Assembly: GCF_002915595.1 (NCBI RefSeq)
Contig: NZ_PQGG01000031.1
Location: forward strand, 1 to 64,000
Origin: Zhongshania marina
GTDB lineage: Bacteria > Pseudomonadota > Gammaproteobacteria > Pseudomonadales > Spongiibacteraceae
Length of the DNA: 64,000 bases
Reading direction: 5' to 3'
Part shown: positions 37,006-45,368 of the stretch, one piece after another
How positions within the stretch are numbered: the stretch's first letter is position 1
Layout: every line of letters starts with the position of its first letter
The notes under the pieces: generated by a model
Databases searched by the model: none
What the model was told of the DNA's origin: nothing
The model's input: only the letters and a program-made list of their open reading frames with translations
Position numbers and translations under genes: made by a program

Positions 37006-38244
37006 TTAATTTGTTTTGCCCGCCAAGGCGGCCTTTGCCGCCCACACCGCTGTGGCGAAACAAGCGGTTAGCAAATAGCCGCCAGTTGGCGCCTCCCAAT
37101 CCAACATTTCACCTACACAATAGCTATTCGGCATTTGCTTTAACATCAGCTTATCATCTACGGCGGTAAAACAAATTCCGCCATCGGTGCTAATTGCTTC
37201 GTCTATATCACGGGTGGCGCTAAAGGTTTGCGGCAGGTGTTTGATAAGGGCGGGCAGGGCGTCAATATCAGCCATTTGCTCTTTACTAGTTAGGGCTTTA
37301 AACAGCGCCAATTTGCTGCCGTTAAGACCACACTGCTTGCGCAGCACATTGACGAGGGAATCTTTAGGGCGGCGCTTTGCAAGCGCCTGCTGCAACTTCT
37401 CTATCGATTTGTCTGGGTCGAGATCCCAGTACATTGTGCAATGTCCATCTTGCTCAATGGCGTCGCGCATCGCTGCAGAAATGCCGTACACCGGCCCGCC
37501 TTCAATACCGTAACTTGCAATAACTGCATCGCCGCGCTGACGCCAGTCGATGCCTTTAGCGTCGCGTATCGACACCGCAATAGACTTTAGCGGCTCCCCG
37601 CTGTGCTGCGTTTTAATATCTGCCGGCCAGCTATATTCAAAACCGCAGTTGCTTGGCCGAAATGCCTGGCAGGGCACACCGCGATCTTTAAACCGCGCCA
37701 GCCAATGGCCGTCTGAACCCAGCGCCGACCAACTACCGCCACCCATCGCAAAAAAGCAATGTTCTGCTTTGATGGTCAGCTGTGACTCGGGGCCTTGGAT
37801 GAGTAATTCGTCCCGATCATTCCAGCCCATCCAGCGATGGCGGCTGTGAATTCGCACGCCGTTTTCTCGAAGTCGACTCAACCAGCGCCGCAGTAGTGGT
37901 GCGGCCTTTTTTTCTAGCGGGAAAACCCGCCCCGAGCTACCGACAAAGGTCTCTACCCCTAAGCCTGCAACCCAGGCTCGGAGGTCGTTTGCAGTGAATG
38001 CGTCTAACGCGGGCCGAAGTATGCTTGCCTTATCACCGTAGCGGCCAATAAAGTCTTGCCAGTTTTCATTGTGGGTGAGGTTTAAACCGCCAATACCAGC
38101 CCGCAAAAATTTGCGGCCAACGGTGGGCATAGCGTCATATACGTCTACTATCATTCCCGCCTTGCTCAATTGCTCAGCCACCATCAGACCCGCAGGGCCA
38201 CCGCCAATGACCACGGCGGCTAGGTGAGTAACTGAATCAGGCAT
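37006..38244 (-). CDS. HI0933-like FAD-dependent oxidoreductase (TIGR03862 type)
   Basis: A 412-residue flavoprotein with the N-terminal FAD-binding motif AVVIGGGPAGLMVAEQL and the family block AGIGGLNLTHN. FAMGGGSWSALGSDG (about 166-180) and a C-terminal GEMLDWEAPTGGYLLTACFATAVWAAKAAL (in parts) complete the fold. Relatives are of unclear physiological role; some are linked to tRNA or redox chemistry. The length is normal. Confidence 0.87.
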   Translation of the reverse strand: MPDSVTHLAAVVIGGGPAGLMVAEQLSKAGMIVDVYDAMPTVGRKFLRAGIGGLNLTHNENWQDFIGRYGDKASILRPALDAFTANDLRAWVAGLGVETFVGSSGRVFPLEKKAAPLLRRWLSRLRENGVRIHSRHRWMGWNDRDELLIQGPESQLTIKAEHCFFAMGGGSWSALGSDGHWLARFKDRGVPCQAFRPSNCGFEYSWPADIKTQHSGEPLKSIAVSIRDAKGIDWRQRGDAVIASYGIEGGPVYGISAAMRDAIEQDGHCTMYWDLDPDKSIEKLQQALAKRRPKDSLVNVLRKQCGLNGSKLALFKALTSKEQMADIDALPALIKHLPQTFSATRDIDEAISTDGGICFTAVDDKLMLKQMPNSYCVGEMLDWEAPTGGYLLTACFATAVWAAKAALAGKTN

Positions 38245-38324
38245 GGGGACAACTCGGTAAATGACAGTGCAGAGATTGTACCGGATTCGCCTCGCTTTTG
38301 AGACTTACTCGCGCAATTGCGGAA

Positions 38325-39170
38325 CTACAGCGCTACGTCATCTATGCGGGCAGGGCCGACGGTGGTTTTTGAGCGCCACAAAATTCGCGATATAGAAAAA
38401 CCAATGTAGGCACCGCTATTCTTGCGAAACAACGGGCTGTCGTTGAACGCCGCATCGTGTAAATCGTAATACGAGACCGAGGCGGTAATTCGCCAGTTGC
38501 GATCCAGCCTTGCCGCCGCGTAGGCGCTCACACCTGCGCTATTGTATCCGCGCTCTGCTTGGTAGCTGGGCCGCGATGCAGTAGCAAACCGTGGCGCCAC
38601 ACCATAAAAATAATTGTGGTAGTCGCGGCTTCCGTAGCGCAATTGTAAGGAACTACCCAGCACATAGCGCTCGCCGTAATGCTGACGCCAGCGCAATTCT
38701 GGATTGAATAACCAACCCTCGTAGTCCAAAGACGGGAAATCATCTGCTGCCAATAGAGCACGTAAATTTAATCGCAATTGAATCTTTTGATCTGGCGTGT
38801 CAACAAATTTAAAGCGCAGAGATGGCCCTAACTCAAGACTCACATTGAGATCATCCATGCCCTCCCGCGCACGGTTATCTTCGCTATTCACCGGCAAACT
38901 GCCGCCCGCAGAGATATCGAGATCCCAGCGCCCGCTTTCAAACAACAGGCCACGCAGACCATCGCGACCCGCCTTTAAACGCTCACCACGATAAATAATA
39001 TAAGGGAAGGGCAGCACATAAGTTTGATCTTGGTCTGCACTGGGATAATCCGGCAGGCTAAAGGCCGACAAACCTACACCGAGTTCCCATTTTGGCAAGC
39101 GCTGCTCGTCACTGGCATACACGCCAGTAGAAAGCGCAAGTAAAACCAATATTCGCAAAACAAGACTCAT
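38325..39170 (-). CDS. MipA/OmpV family outer-membrane protein
   Basis: A 281-residue protein with a signal peptide (MSLVLRILVLLALSTGVYA) and a beta-barrel with alternating aromatic and polar residues. LGVGLSAFSLPDYPSADQDQ and the C-terminal strands match MipA/OmpV. Family members act as scaffolds for murein enzymes or as porin-like proteins. It is a single gene. Confidence 0.85.
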   Translation of the reverse strand: MSLVLRILVLLALSTGVYASDEQRLPKWELGVGLSAFSLPDYPSADQDQTYVLPFPYIIYRGERLKAGRDGLRGLLFESGRWDLDISAGGSLPVNSEDNRAREGMDDLNVSLELGPSLRFKFVDTPDQKIQLRLNLRALLAADDFPSLDYEGWLFNPELRWRQHYGERYVLGSSLQLRYGSRDYHNYFYGVAPRFATASRPSYQAERGYNSAGVSAYAAARLDRNWRITASVSYYDLHDAAFNDSPLFRKNSGAYIGFSISRILWRSKTTVGPARIDDVAL

Positions 39171-39354
39171 AAAATTCTCGGTGATTTCAATAAGGCGTTG
39201 TCGAACAAGCTTATAGCATATCGCTTAAAAAGCGACGCGGATTAGCGAAGAACAAAATACTCCTACGCGACATGCGCTAGCCTAGACCACTCAACTAGCA
39301 CCGCGATTTTGAACTTGCATCGCCACTTTTAAATAACAGCGGCCAATTACCTGC

Positions 39355-39753
39355 CTAGCTATCAGGCGCAAACTGCTCAAATACCTGCTGCCCAGTTAGC
39401 TTGGTGGTTTGATTACTAAACTCATAGAAATCCGGCTTTTCATCAATGAATATTTCATTAGATAGCTGGAAATCTTGATCTTGGAACAAACCCGCCGGAA
39501 GAATATATTCATTATTAGGGAGCAAATGATAAAAAAGATGTGTGCCACAGTTTGAGCAAAAACCACGCTCCGCCCAGTCAGATGACTGATACCTAGTTGG
39601 CGCGTCACCGGTAAAGCTAACATCCGAGCCACAATGCACTGCGAACATTGGCCCACCTGACCAACGACGACACATCGAACAATGGCAAAGACCAAGATCC
39701 GTATTATCAGGCGTTTCTACTTCGATTTTTCCACACAAGCAGCTTCCCTTCAT
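39355..39753 (-). CDS. GFA family zinc-binding protein (copy 1)
   Basis: A 132-residue protein of the glutathione-dependent formaldehyde-activating (GFA, CENP-V) fold. The Zn ligands are GSCLCGKI, CHCSMCRR and GFCSNCGTH. The GFA name reflects one characterised enzyme; most members have unknown substrates. It is more AT-rich than its neighbours and lies just next to a 115-bp inverted-repeat element, suggesting a mobile history. Confidence 0.87.
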   Translation of the reverse strand: MKGSCLCGKIEVETPDNTDLGLCHCSMCRRWSGGPMFAVHCGSDVSFTGDAPTRYQSSDWAERGFCSNCGTHLFYHLLPNNEYILPAGLFQDQDFQLSNEIFIDEKPDFYEFSNQTTKLTGQQVFEQFAPDS

Positions 39754-39770
39754 AGCGGGCTCCTTTCTAG

Positions 39771-39885
39771 ATATTTGGGGTCAGTGTAAAAACTCATCCA
39801 TTGGAACAAAAGAACATTAATGTATTGTGTACGTTAAAATATTGAGCGTCCTACAATCTGGAGTTTTTACACTGACCCCAAATAT
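39771..39885. repeat. 115-bp inverted-repeat element, copy 1
   Basis: The ends are a perfect 25-bp inverted repeat (ATATTTGGGGTCAGTGTAAA... to its complement) around a 65-base middle. An almost identical copy lies at 40333-40446. The GGGGTCAG end resembles the short repeats mobilised by REP-type Y1 transposases, but no transposase is in the window. It sits between the first two GFA genes. Confidence 0.85.
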
Positions 39886-39897
39886 TAAATAGCCGCG

Positions 39898-40302
39898 TCA
39901 CAGGCCATCAGGAAACCCACTGAACTGAGGAATTCCTGCATACGGCTCACACCAACTTGCTTTTGACTCTGTGTTTGCATGAGCTACTGGTTTAAAGCTA
40001 ATTGGACTATCTACTGTCGAAAGCATGATAGCAAAAAACATATTCTTATCAGGAGCGTAGTTTATAAGCCTCGTACCACACTCAGAACAGAATGCTCGGA
40101 AGCCACCCGCGCCATTTTGGTGTTCTTTTAGAAAACCCTTCTCATCAAATAATTTGAACGTAGAATACTTTACGACAGCCACCGTCGCGTAGTCCGCACC
40201 ATGCGCCTTTCTGCAAAACTTACAATGGCAGTTAAATATCTTTTCTGGAAGTATTTCTACTTCGTAACGGATATTACCGCACAAGCAACTACCATTGGCC
40301 AT
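39898..40302 (-). CDS. GFA family zinc-binding protein (copy 2), framed by repeats
   Basis: A 134-residue GFA-fold protein with the expected Zn ligands GSCLCGNI, CHCKFCRK and FCSECGTR. It differs strongly from copy 1, so it is not a recent duplicate. The gene fills the space between two 115-bp inverted-repeat elements (39771-39885 and 40333-40446), leaving 12 and 30 bases on each side. That layout is what a transposed or cassette-like unit would look like. Base composition is AT-rich. Confidence 0.85.
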   Translation of the reverse strand: MANGSCLCGNIRYEVEILPEKIFNCHCKFCRKAHGADYATVAVVKYSTFKLFDEKGFLKEHQNGAGGFRAFCSECGTRLINYAPDKNMFFAIMLSTVDSPISFKPVAHANTESKASWCEPYAGIPQFSGFPDGL

Positions 40303-40332
40303 GTTTAAACTCCACCGGATTTATTAGACCGG

Positions 40333-40446
40333 ATATTTGGGGTCAGTGTAAAAACTCACCCATTGGAACAAAAGAGCATTACCACATTGTGTACGTTAAA
40401 TCTTGAACAAGCTACGATCTGGAGTTTTTACACTGACCCCAAATAT
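40333..40446. repeat. 115-bp inverted-repeat element, copy 2
   Basis: It has the same ends and the same middle as copy 1 with scattered substitutions. The perfect 25-bp arms are at 40333-40357 and 40422-40446. The two copies are in the same orientation and enclose one GFA gene. Confidence 0.85.
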
Positions 40447-40506
40447 TAATAAACTTTCTACCATATGCCAGTAAAACCGCAAACAAAAAAGCAAAGCACT
40501 AACGAA

Positions 40507-40938
40507 TTACATTGCCGCTACTTTTTCTTTAAAGCCCGCCGGTACTGCGCAGACAGATTTTGTGTTGTAGTCAAAAAATAGCATGGTGTTACGGAGGCGG
40601 GCAGTCTCGATATTTTTGCTCAAATTAAATAATCGAAAGGCGAGCTCAAAGCTCTTGGCGGTGAAGTTGATGGCTGCTACGTCTATACGCAGCCTGTCGC
40701 CGTAGTCGGTTTCACTCAGGTATGAGATTTCTGAATGGGCCATTATTAATCCGGCTTCTTCAAAGGCAGTGGCGTGTTCGTAGCCAAGGGCAATAACAAA
40801 GCGCAGCTGCCCTTCAATTGCGATGGCGGGGATGCGATCTGCGGCTAGGTGGTTGGCCACATTTACGTCTGAATAGAGGACGGTGTATTCGGTACTAAAT
40901 TGAAAGCGCTCGGGTAGGTCTATGGTTTTGCGGGACAT
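40507..40938 (-). CDS. Hotdog-fold acyl-CoA thioesterase
   Basis: A 143-residue protein of the 4HBT type. The hotdog pattern is seen in YSDVNVANHLAADRIPAIAIEGQLRF (in parts YSDVNVANHLAAD) and LIMAHSEISYLSETDYGDRLRIDV. NVANHL replaces the usual Asp-based active site, so the exact mechanism is open. It likely hydrolyses acyl-CoA thioesters. It is a single gene after the repeat element. Confidence 0.78.
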   Translation of the reverse strand: MSRKTIDLPERFQFSTEYTVLYSDVNVANHLAADRIPAIAIEGQLRFVIALGYEHATAFEEAGLIMAHSEISYLSETDYGDRLRIDVAAINFTAKSFELAFRLFNLSKNIETARLRNTMLFFDYNTKSVCAVPAGFKEKVAAM

Positions 40939-41050
40939 GGGGACTCACTGCTTAATAGTCGACAAAGTAGGAATAGTAGAGGGCTTACTGTACTCATTTC
41001 TTGCTTGAAATGGCAGCGTTTAGGCGTGCAACAGCGAGCGAGAAGCCAGA

Positions 41051-42457
41051 TCAGCGTCTGGCTCGGCGTATGAATAGAAACATTCCCAGAGAAAACGTGA
41101 GGGCAATACCGGCGGCAAAGCAGGCTGAAATGATGTCGCGCGGGGTGTGGCCAAGGCCGTCGATAAAATGCCATTTATGCAGAAAAGCAAAGCTAAATCC
41201 CTCGTAGCGGTCAGCGTCTCTCACGACTGTTGCCAGTGCGCCGCTGCGCGGTTCTACATATACGCTGAGGTGATCGGCGCGCTCATAATCGACCGCTATA
41301 ACGGGTAGGCGCTTGTTTACAAAACCGTATTCATCATTAAAGGATTCTACGGTTCGCGTCGCTTTGATTGGCGCGTCTGTAGGCATATATTGCGCCGCCA
41401 AAGCTATTGCATGTAAGCGCTCACCATCATTTAAGACTTGACCATCTGTAGCATCGATATAATGTAGCTCACCCTCATACCACGTGCGGAAATACGCCTG
41501 ACCGTCTATAGCCACCATATCTGCCTGAACAATATTTGCATTTACGGCCGACCAATTTACGGCTAATTGCTCTGCAGGAACGCTCTGGGTCGGCACCGCT
41601 ACAGGCTGCAATACAAATTGCTTTTGCCATAAATGATATAGGCCGCTGCCGGTGAAGGTAACGGCGGTAATGGCGACGGTGACACCCAATAAGCGATGAA
41701 CTTTTAAGGCAGAGCGGCCTTGTCGCCAACCCCGACCCGCGCGCCACTGCAGAAAGTATTGCAGCAAACCCGCCAGTGCTATGACACCACCTCCAACAAG
41801 GCAAATGCTCATTAACGTCAAACGCAGGCTGTCGTTTTTAATAAAAATCCATGAATGAAGGTTGCGGAAAAATACACTCGTTGCCGCCTTGGTGTTATTC
41901 ACCACGGTGCCGAGGCGATCGCTGGCGGTGTCTACATAAACCCGCATGCCGTCTTCACGCTCAAAGGCGACTCGCCACACCGGCAGCAAGCGATTTACAA
42001 ATACATAATCTTCATCGAATTCGGTTTGCAGGCTGATGGATTTTACTGCGCTGTGCTTGTCGCCCAAGTAGTGGCGCGCTAGAAATACCGCGTAATCACG
42101 CTCGGCATTGTCGACGACTGCGCCGCTATTCGCATTCAACCAGATAATGTCGGAGTCGGTTTGCAGGCGGTAATAGGCTTGATTTTGCCAAACTAAAAGG
42201 CGCACGGCGGTCAATGACTGTGTAAGGCCGGCACGTTTTGCAGCTTCGCTAACGCTGAGTAAGTCTGCCGTTGAAAACGCCTCTAGCTTGTAAAGGTATG
42301 CCTCAGCGGAGGGTTGTATGCGAGAAATAATTGGGTGGGCTAGGCCGCTCAAACCCCATGCAATAATGGCCAAGCCCACCACTGCACCAAGCCGAGGATG
42401 CCAGCGCAGCAACCAGCCTATAAGCGACGATGGACGGCGCGGGGAATTGCTAGACAT
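41051..42457 (-). CDS. PepSY domain-containing membrane protein
   Basis: A 468-residue inner-membrane protein with four hydrophobic helices: about 12-35 after RWHPRLGAVVG, about 213-236, one near 250, and one at the C-terminus (IISACFAAGIALTFSLGMFLFIRR). Two periplasmic PepSY-like segments are seen (AVRLLVWQNQAYYRLQT and VAIDGQAYFRTWY). Such proteins are often in iron or haem uptake regions or act as flavin-type reductases, but no siderophore genes are near. Confidence 0.8.
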   Translation of the reverse strand: MSSNSPRRPSSLIGWLLRWHPRLGAVVGLAIIAWGLSGLAHPIISRIQPSAEAYLYKLEAFSTADLLSVSEAAKRAGLTQSLTAVRLLVWQNQAYYRLQTDSDIIWLNANSGAVVDNAERDYAVFLARHYLGDKHSAVKSISLQTEFDEDYVFVNRLLPVWRVAFEREDGMRVYVDTASDRLGTVVNNTKAATSVFFRNLHSWIFIKNDSLRLTLMSICLVGGGVIALAGLLQYFLQWRAGRGWRQGRSALKVHRLLGVTVAITAVTFTGSGLYHLWQKQFVLQPVAVPTQSVPAEQLAVNWSAVNANIVQADMVAIDGQAYFRTWYEGELHYIDATDGQVLNDGERLHAIALAAQYMPTDAPIKATRTVESFNDEYGFVNKRLPVIAVDYERADHLSVYVEPRSGALATVVRDADRYEGFSFAFLHKWHFIDGLGHTPRDIISACFAAGIALTFSLGMFLFIRRARR

Positions 42458-42626
42458 AAGAGATGACCCATTAGTATGCGGCGAAAAAGCTGCTTTAAAC
42501 TCGACTTGGCTGAGGAGCTAATCACATAGCTCTCCCGCGCAGCGCTGAGCAGGCGGCGTATTTTAGCAAAGTTTAAACACTGGGTAATGTGACATGATGT
42601 CGCAGCCGCCGCGCAGAAGCAGCGCA

Positions 42627-42845
42627 TTACATTTGCGACTGTTTTTCTGCCGCTACGCGACGACGATACTCGTCATAGGATTCGCTGTATTCCGCCGTGC
42701 AGGCTTGCCGCTGGCTCGCGGGTAGCTTTTCGCATTCCTGTAAGCGGTTTTGATGACTCGCCTCGTAAAGTCGACGGTTACTACAGGCGCTAACACTAGC
42801 CAGCGCCAGCATAACGATGATACTTATTCGTATTCTTACGCCCAT
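42627..42845 (-). CDS. Small lipoprotein
   Basis: A 72-residue protein with a lipoprotein signal (MGVRIRISIIVMLALASVSAC, lipobox VSAC). The mature part is charged and has paired Cys (LQECEKL, RQACTAEY), ending in a helix YDEYRRRVAAEKQSQM. The ATG at 42845 lies one base after the stop of the upstream GFA gene, so the two are co-transcribed. A longer frame exists but lacks a signal. The family is unknown. Confidence 0.72.
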   Translation of the reverse strand: MGVRIRISIIVMLALASVSACSNRRLYEASHQNRLQECEKLPASQRQACTAEYSESYDEYRRRVAAEKQSQM

Positions 42846-42846
42846 A

Positions 42847-43263
42847 CTATGGCTGTTTGTCGAACTGCGGCACGTCATCAGGAATGTGAAACCACGCCTG
42901 CTTTTGGCTAACCCAAATATGCGCCTCTGGTTTGAGAATGCTCGTGTCGGTGAGATTGGCGGCCTTTAGCTTGATCACCTCGGGCTGATCTGGATTAAAG
43001 TGATAGATCCGATTTCCACATACTGGGCAGAACTTCGCGTAATTTTTATTGCCGCTTTCCGCTAAGCGCTCCCACTGCACCAACTCGCCCTCAAAGACGA
43101 CGGTATCTGTAGCCACTAATGCAGTAAGGCTAAAGGCGCTGGTCGATAATTTTTGGCATTCTTTGCAATGACATGCCATTACCTTTAAGGGTGGCGACAA
43201 TAACTGGTAGCTCACATTGCCACACTGACATGAACCCGAGATAGGGTATTGGATATCGGCCAT
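42847..43263 (-). CDS. GFA family zinc-binding protein (copy 3)
   Basis: A 138-residue GFA-fold protein with the ligands GSCQCGNV, CHCKECQK and FCPVCGNR. Start at 43263 follows GGGAG; a four-residue longer start is possible. This is the third GFA gene within 4 kb but has normal base composition and no adjacent repeats. It is coupled to the small lipoprotein gene. Confidence 0.86.
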   Translation of the reverse strand: MADIQYPISGSCQCGNVSYQLLSPPLKVMACHCKECQKLSTSAFSLTALVATDTVVFEGELVQWERLAESGNKNYAKFCPVCGNRIYHFNPDQPEVIKLKAANLTDTSILKPEAHIWVSQKQAWFHIPDDVPQFDKQP

Positions 43264-43408
43264 ACAAACTCCCAATGTTAATAAGGGATACTTAATTGAA
43301 TGGCAAACATAGTAACGCCGAAAGCGACGGCTTTACAACAAGGCAATATGGGCGTGAAGTTATTGCTGGAATAGCTTAGAAATTAGAATCTGTGTAATAA
43401 ATTTGTTA

Positions 43409-44395
43409 CTAAACACATTCACTTTTCATTGCGGCATAACGCTTTTGTTTTTTATTGTCATACATAATTAAATCAGCGTCTGTGAGCAATTTTTCTACGG
43501 TAGAATGTTTTCCAGAATTAAACTCGGCAATGCCATGACTTAATGATAATGGCGAAAGCCAATTTTCATTTCGATTCAATTCTTCAACTTTGGTTTTAAA
43601 TTTCATCATAGCCAGCTCTGCCTCTGCCGCCGATGCATCGACCAAGAGTGCAGAAAATTGATTTTCGCCCACCCTCGCTACCAAGGCAGATTGTTCTAAA
43701 TGGGTATTCAAACATTCACTAAACCGGACGAGCATTTTATCGCGCTCTGCGCTCTCTGTTTGATTTTTATTCCCGATAGCATCATCTAATTCTATAAATA
43801 CCAAAGACGCGGAAATATTTCGGCGAGCACATAAATCTAGGCCCTTTTCCGCCAGTACCGAAAAGCTATTTCGGGTGCTGATGCTGGTAACCTCATCCAA
43901 TATATCTAATTCTGGACGAATGATTTCTCGTTCAATGATTAGTGCTAGGTCTCTAAACACGTCGAGATCATCTTGGCTTAAGATCCGTGGGCGGCGGTCG
44001 ATAAGACATAAGGTGCCCAGCGCATTGCCGTCTTCTGCCAAGAGGGGGCAGCCCGCGTAAAAACGAATATACGGCTCACCTAATACTAGCGGATTATCAA
44101 AAAAGCGTTCGTCTACACTCGCGTCAGCGGTGCTCATAATATTGCGACTTAATATGGTGTGACCGCAAAAGGAAATCGCCCGCGAGGTTTCTCGCACATC
44201 TAATCCCTGCGCCGATTTAAACCACTGGCGGTCTTGGTCAATTAAACTGACAAGGGCGATGGGAACATCAAATAATTCACTGGCAAAACGAGTAATGCGG
44301 TCAAAGCGTTCCTCGAAGGGGGTGTCTAAAATGTTCAGGGATTGCAGCGAGGCTAAGCGCTTGCTCTCGTTATCGGGAGTTCGGGGGATTTCCAC
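43409..44395 (-). CDS. GAF-GGDEF protein with degenerate GGDEF motif
   Basis: A 328-residue protein with an N-terminal GAF domain (about 25-155; FDVPIALVSLIDQDRQWFKSAQGL, in parts) and a GGDEF-like domain from about 165. The catalytic GG[D/E]EF site reads VGENQF, so diguanylate cyclase activity is unlikely. It could still bind GTP or act as a protein-protein module. The GAF part resembles those of cyclic-di-GMP-linked sensors. Confidence 0.83.
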   Translation of the reverse strand: MEIPRTPDNESKRLASLQSLNILDTPFEERFDRITRFASELFDVPIALVSLIDQDRQWFKSAQGLDVRETSRAISFCGHTILSRNIMSTADASVDERFFDNPLVLGEPYIRFYAGCPLLAEDGNALGTLCLIDRRPRILSQDDLDVFRDLALIIEREIIRPELDILDEVTSISTRNSFSVLAEKGLDLCARRNISASLVFIELDDAIGNKNQTESAERDKMLVRFSECLNTHLEQSALVARVGENQFSALLVDASAAEAELAMMKFKTKVEELNRNENWLSPLSLSHGIAEFNSGKHSTVEKLLTDADLIMYDNKKQKRYAAMKSECV

Positions 44396-44558
44396 TACGG
44401 CACCTCAACATAAGCCATCCTTCGGCGCCCAATTTGGCGTCAAAATTTATCGCTGTGAACATTTCATATCGTTGTGACATTGTGAGCTTAAGGCGCGGAT
44501 TGTCCCATACGGGCTTATCCCTATGATAGTTTGCACTCCGGCAAATGGGTGGATAAAG

Positions 44559-45368
44559 CTACTTTGACGGCTTAAAGAATGGGATATGTGTTGTGGTCTG
44601 CCCGTCTAAGACCACCGACTCATCCTTTAAACCAACCCCGCTCAGGGATTTCTTTAAAGCGGAGCTAATGAGGTACATGGCGGTATCGCTGGCTTGTTGG
44701 TAGCTGAGGCCGCCACTGCGAATATTTGAAATACAATTGCGCTGGGCGTCGCTACATGCGCGCCTTGGTGCATAGGTGATATACGCGCCTAAGCTATCCG
44801 GTGAACTCAAGCCCGGGCGCTCGCCAATTAGCACAACTACTAGACGCGCCTTTAAGGCCTCGCCAATATCATCCCCTAGGGCGACCCGCGCCTGAGTTGC
44901 GATACATAGCGGTGCTAACTTGAGCTTTTGCGCATGCACTGCGGGAATAAAGAATTCCAATAGAGCCAGAGCATGATGCTCGACGGCTGCCGACGACAGG
45001 CCATCGGCCACGACTATCGCAATATCAAAAGGCTGAGCATTATTCGCGGTTTGTCTTAGCTTATGCCATTGGGCATCTGCTAGCCGGCGGCCAAGATCTG
45101 GGCGCTGTAAATACTGCGTGCGATCTGCGGCCTCGCTTTGTAGTATTAAGGCCGCCTGCTCAGTAGAAAACTTGGCGCGGTAATCACTGGCAAATTGCGC
45201 AGCATTAAAAGGGCAGTGCACGGCGTCGCGGGCTCGGGCGTGGTCGAGTTGAAATAGTAAATTCGCACCCGTTGGTAGCGACACGCCAACACGGCCCTGG
45301 GCAATGCGCGCTGGGGTGTATTCTCGCAACACCTGCCAGACATCTCTCTGTGTATTCAGCTCCTTCAT
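44559..45368 (-). CDS. eutC: Ethanolamine ammonia-lyase small subunit
   Basis: A 269-residue subunit of the adenosylcobalamin enzyme that splits ethanolamine to acetaldehyde and ammonia. Typical segments are GRVGVSLPTGANLLFQLDHARARDAVH (in parts), FDIAIVVADGLSSAAVEHHA, VVLIGERPGLSSPDSLGAYITYAPR and CISNIRSGGLSYQQA. The start overlaps the eutB stop by 4 bases. No eut microcompartment or reactivase (eutA) gene is nearby. Confidence 0.95.
   Translation of the reverse strand: MKELNTQRDVWQVLREYTPARIAQGRVGVSLPTGANLLFQLDHARARDAVHCPFNAAQFASDYRAKFSTEQAALILQSEAADRTQYLQRPDLGRRLADAQWHKLRQTANNAQPFDIAIVVADGLSSAAVEHHALALLEFFIPAVHAQKLKLAPLCIATQARVALGDDIGEALKARLVVVLIGERPGLSSPDSLGAYITYAPRRACSDAQRNCISNIRSGGLSYQQASDTAMYLISSALKKSLSGVGLKDESVVLDGQTTTHIPFFKPSK

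Noticed and set aside
39771-40446. Reading the two 115-bp elements as integron attC sites around a gene cassette
   Set aside because: The arms are perfect 25-bp inverted repeats ending in ATATTTGGGG, without the GTT/AAC core boxes and the bulged bases of attC. They fit short transposable repeats better.
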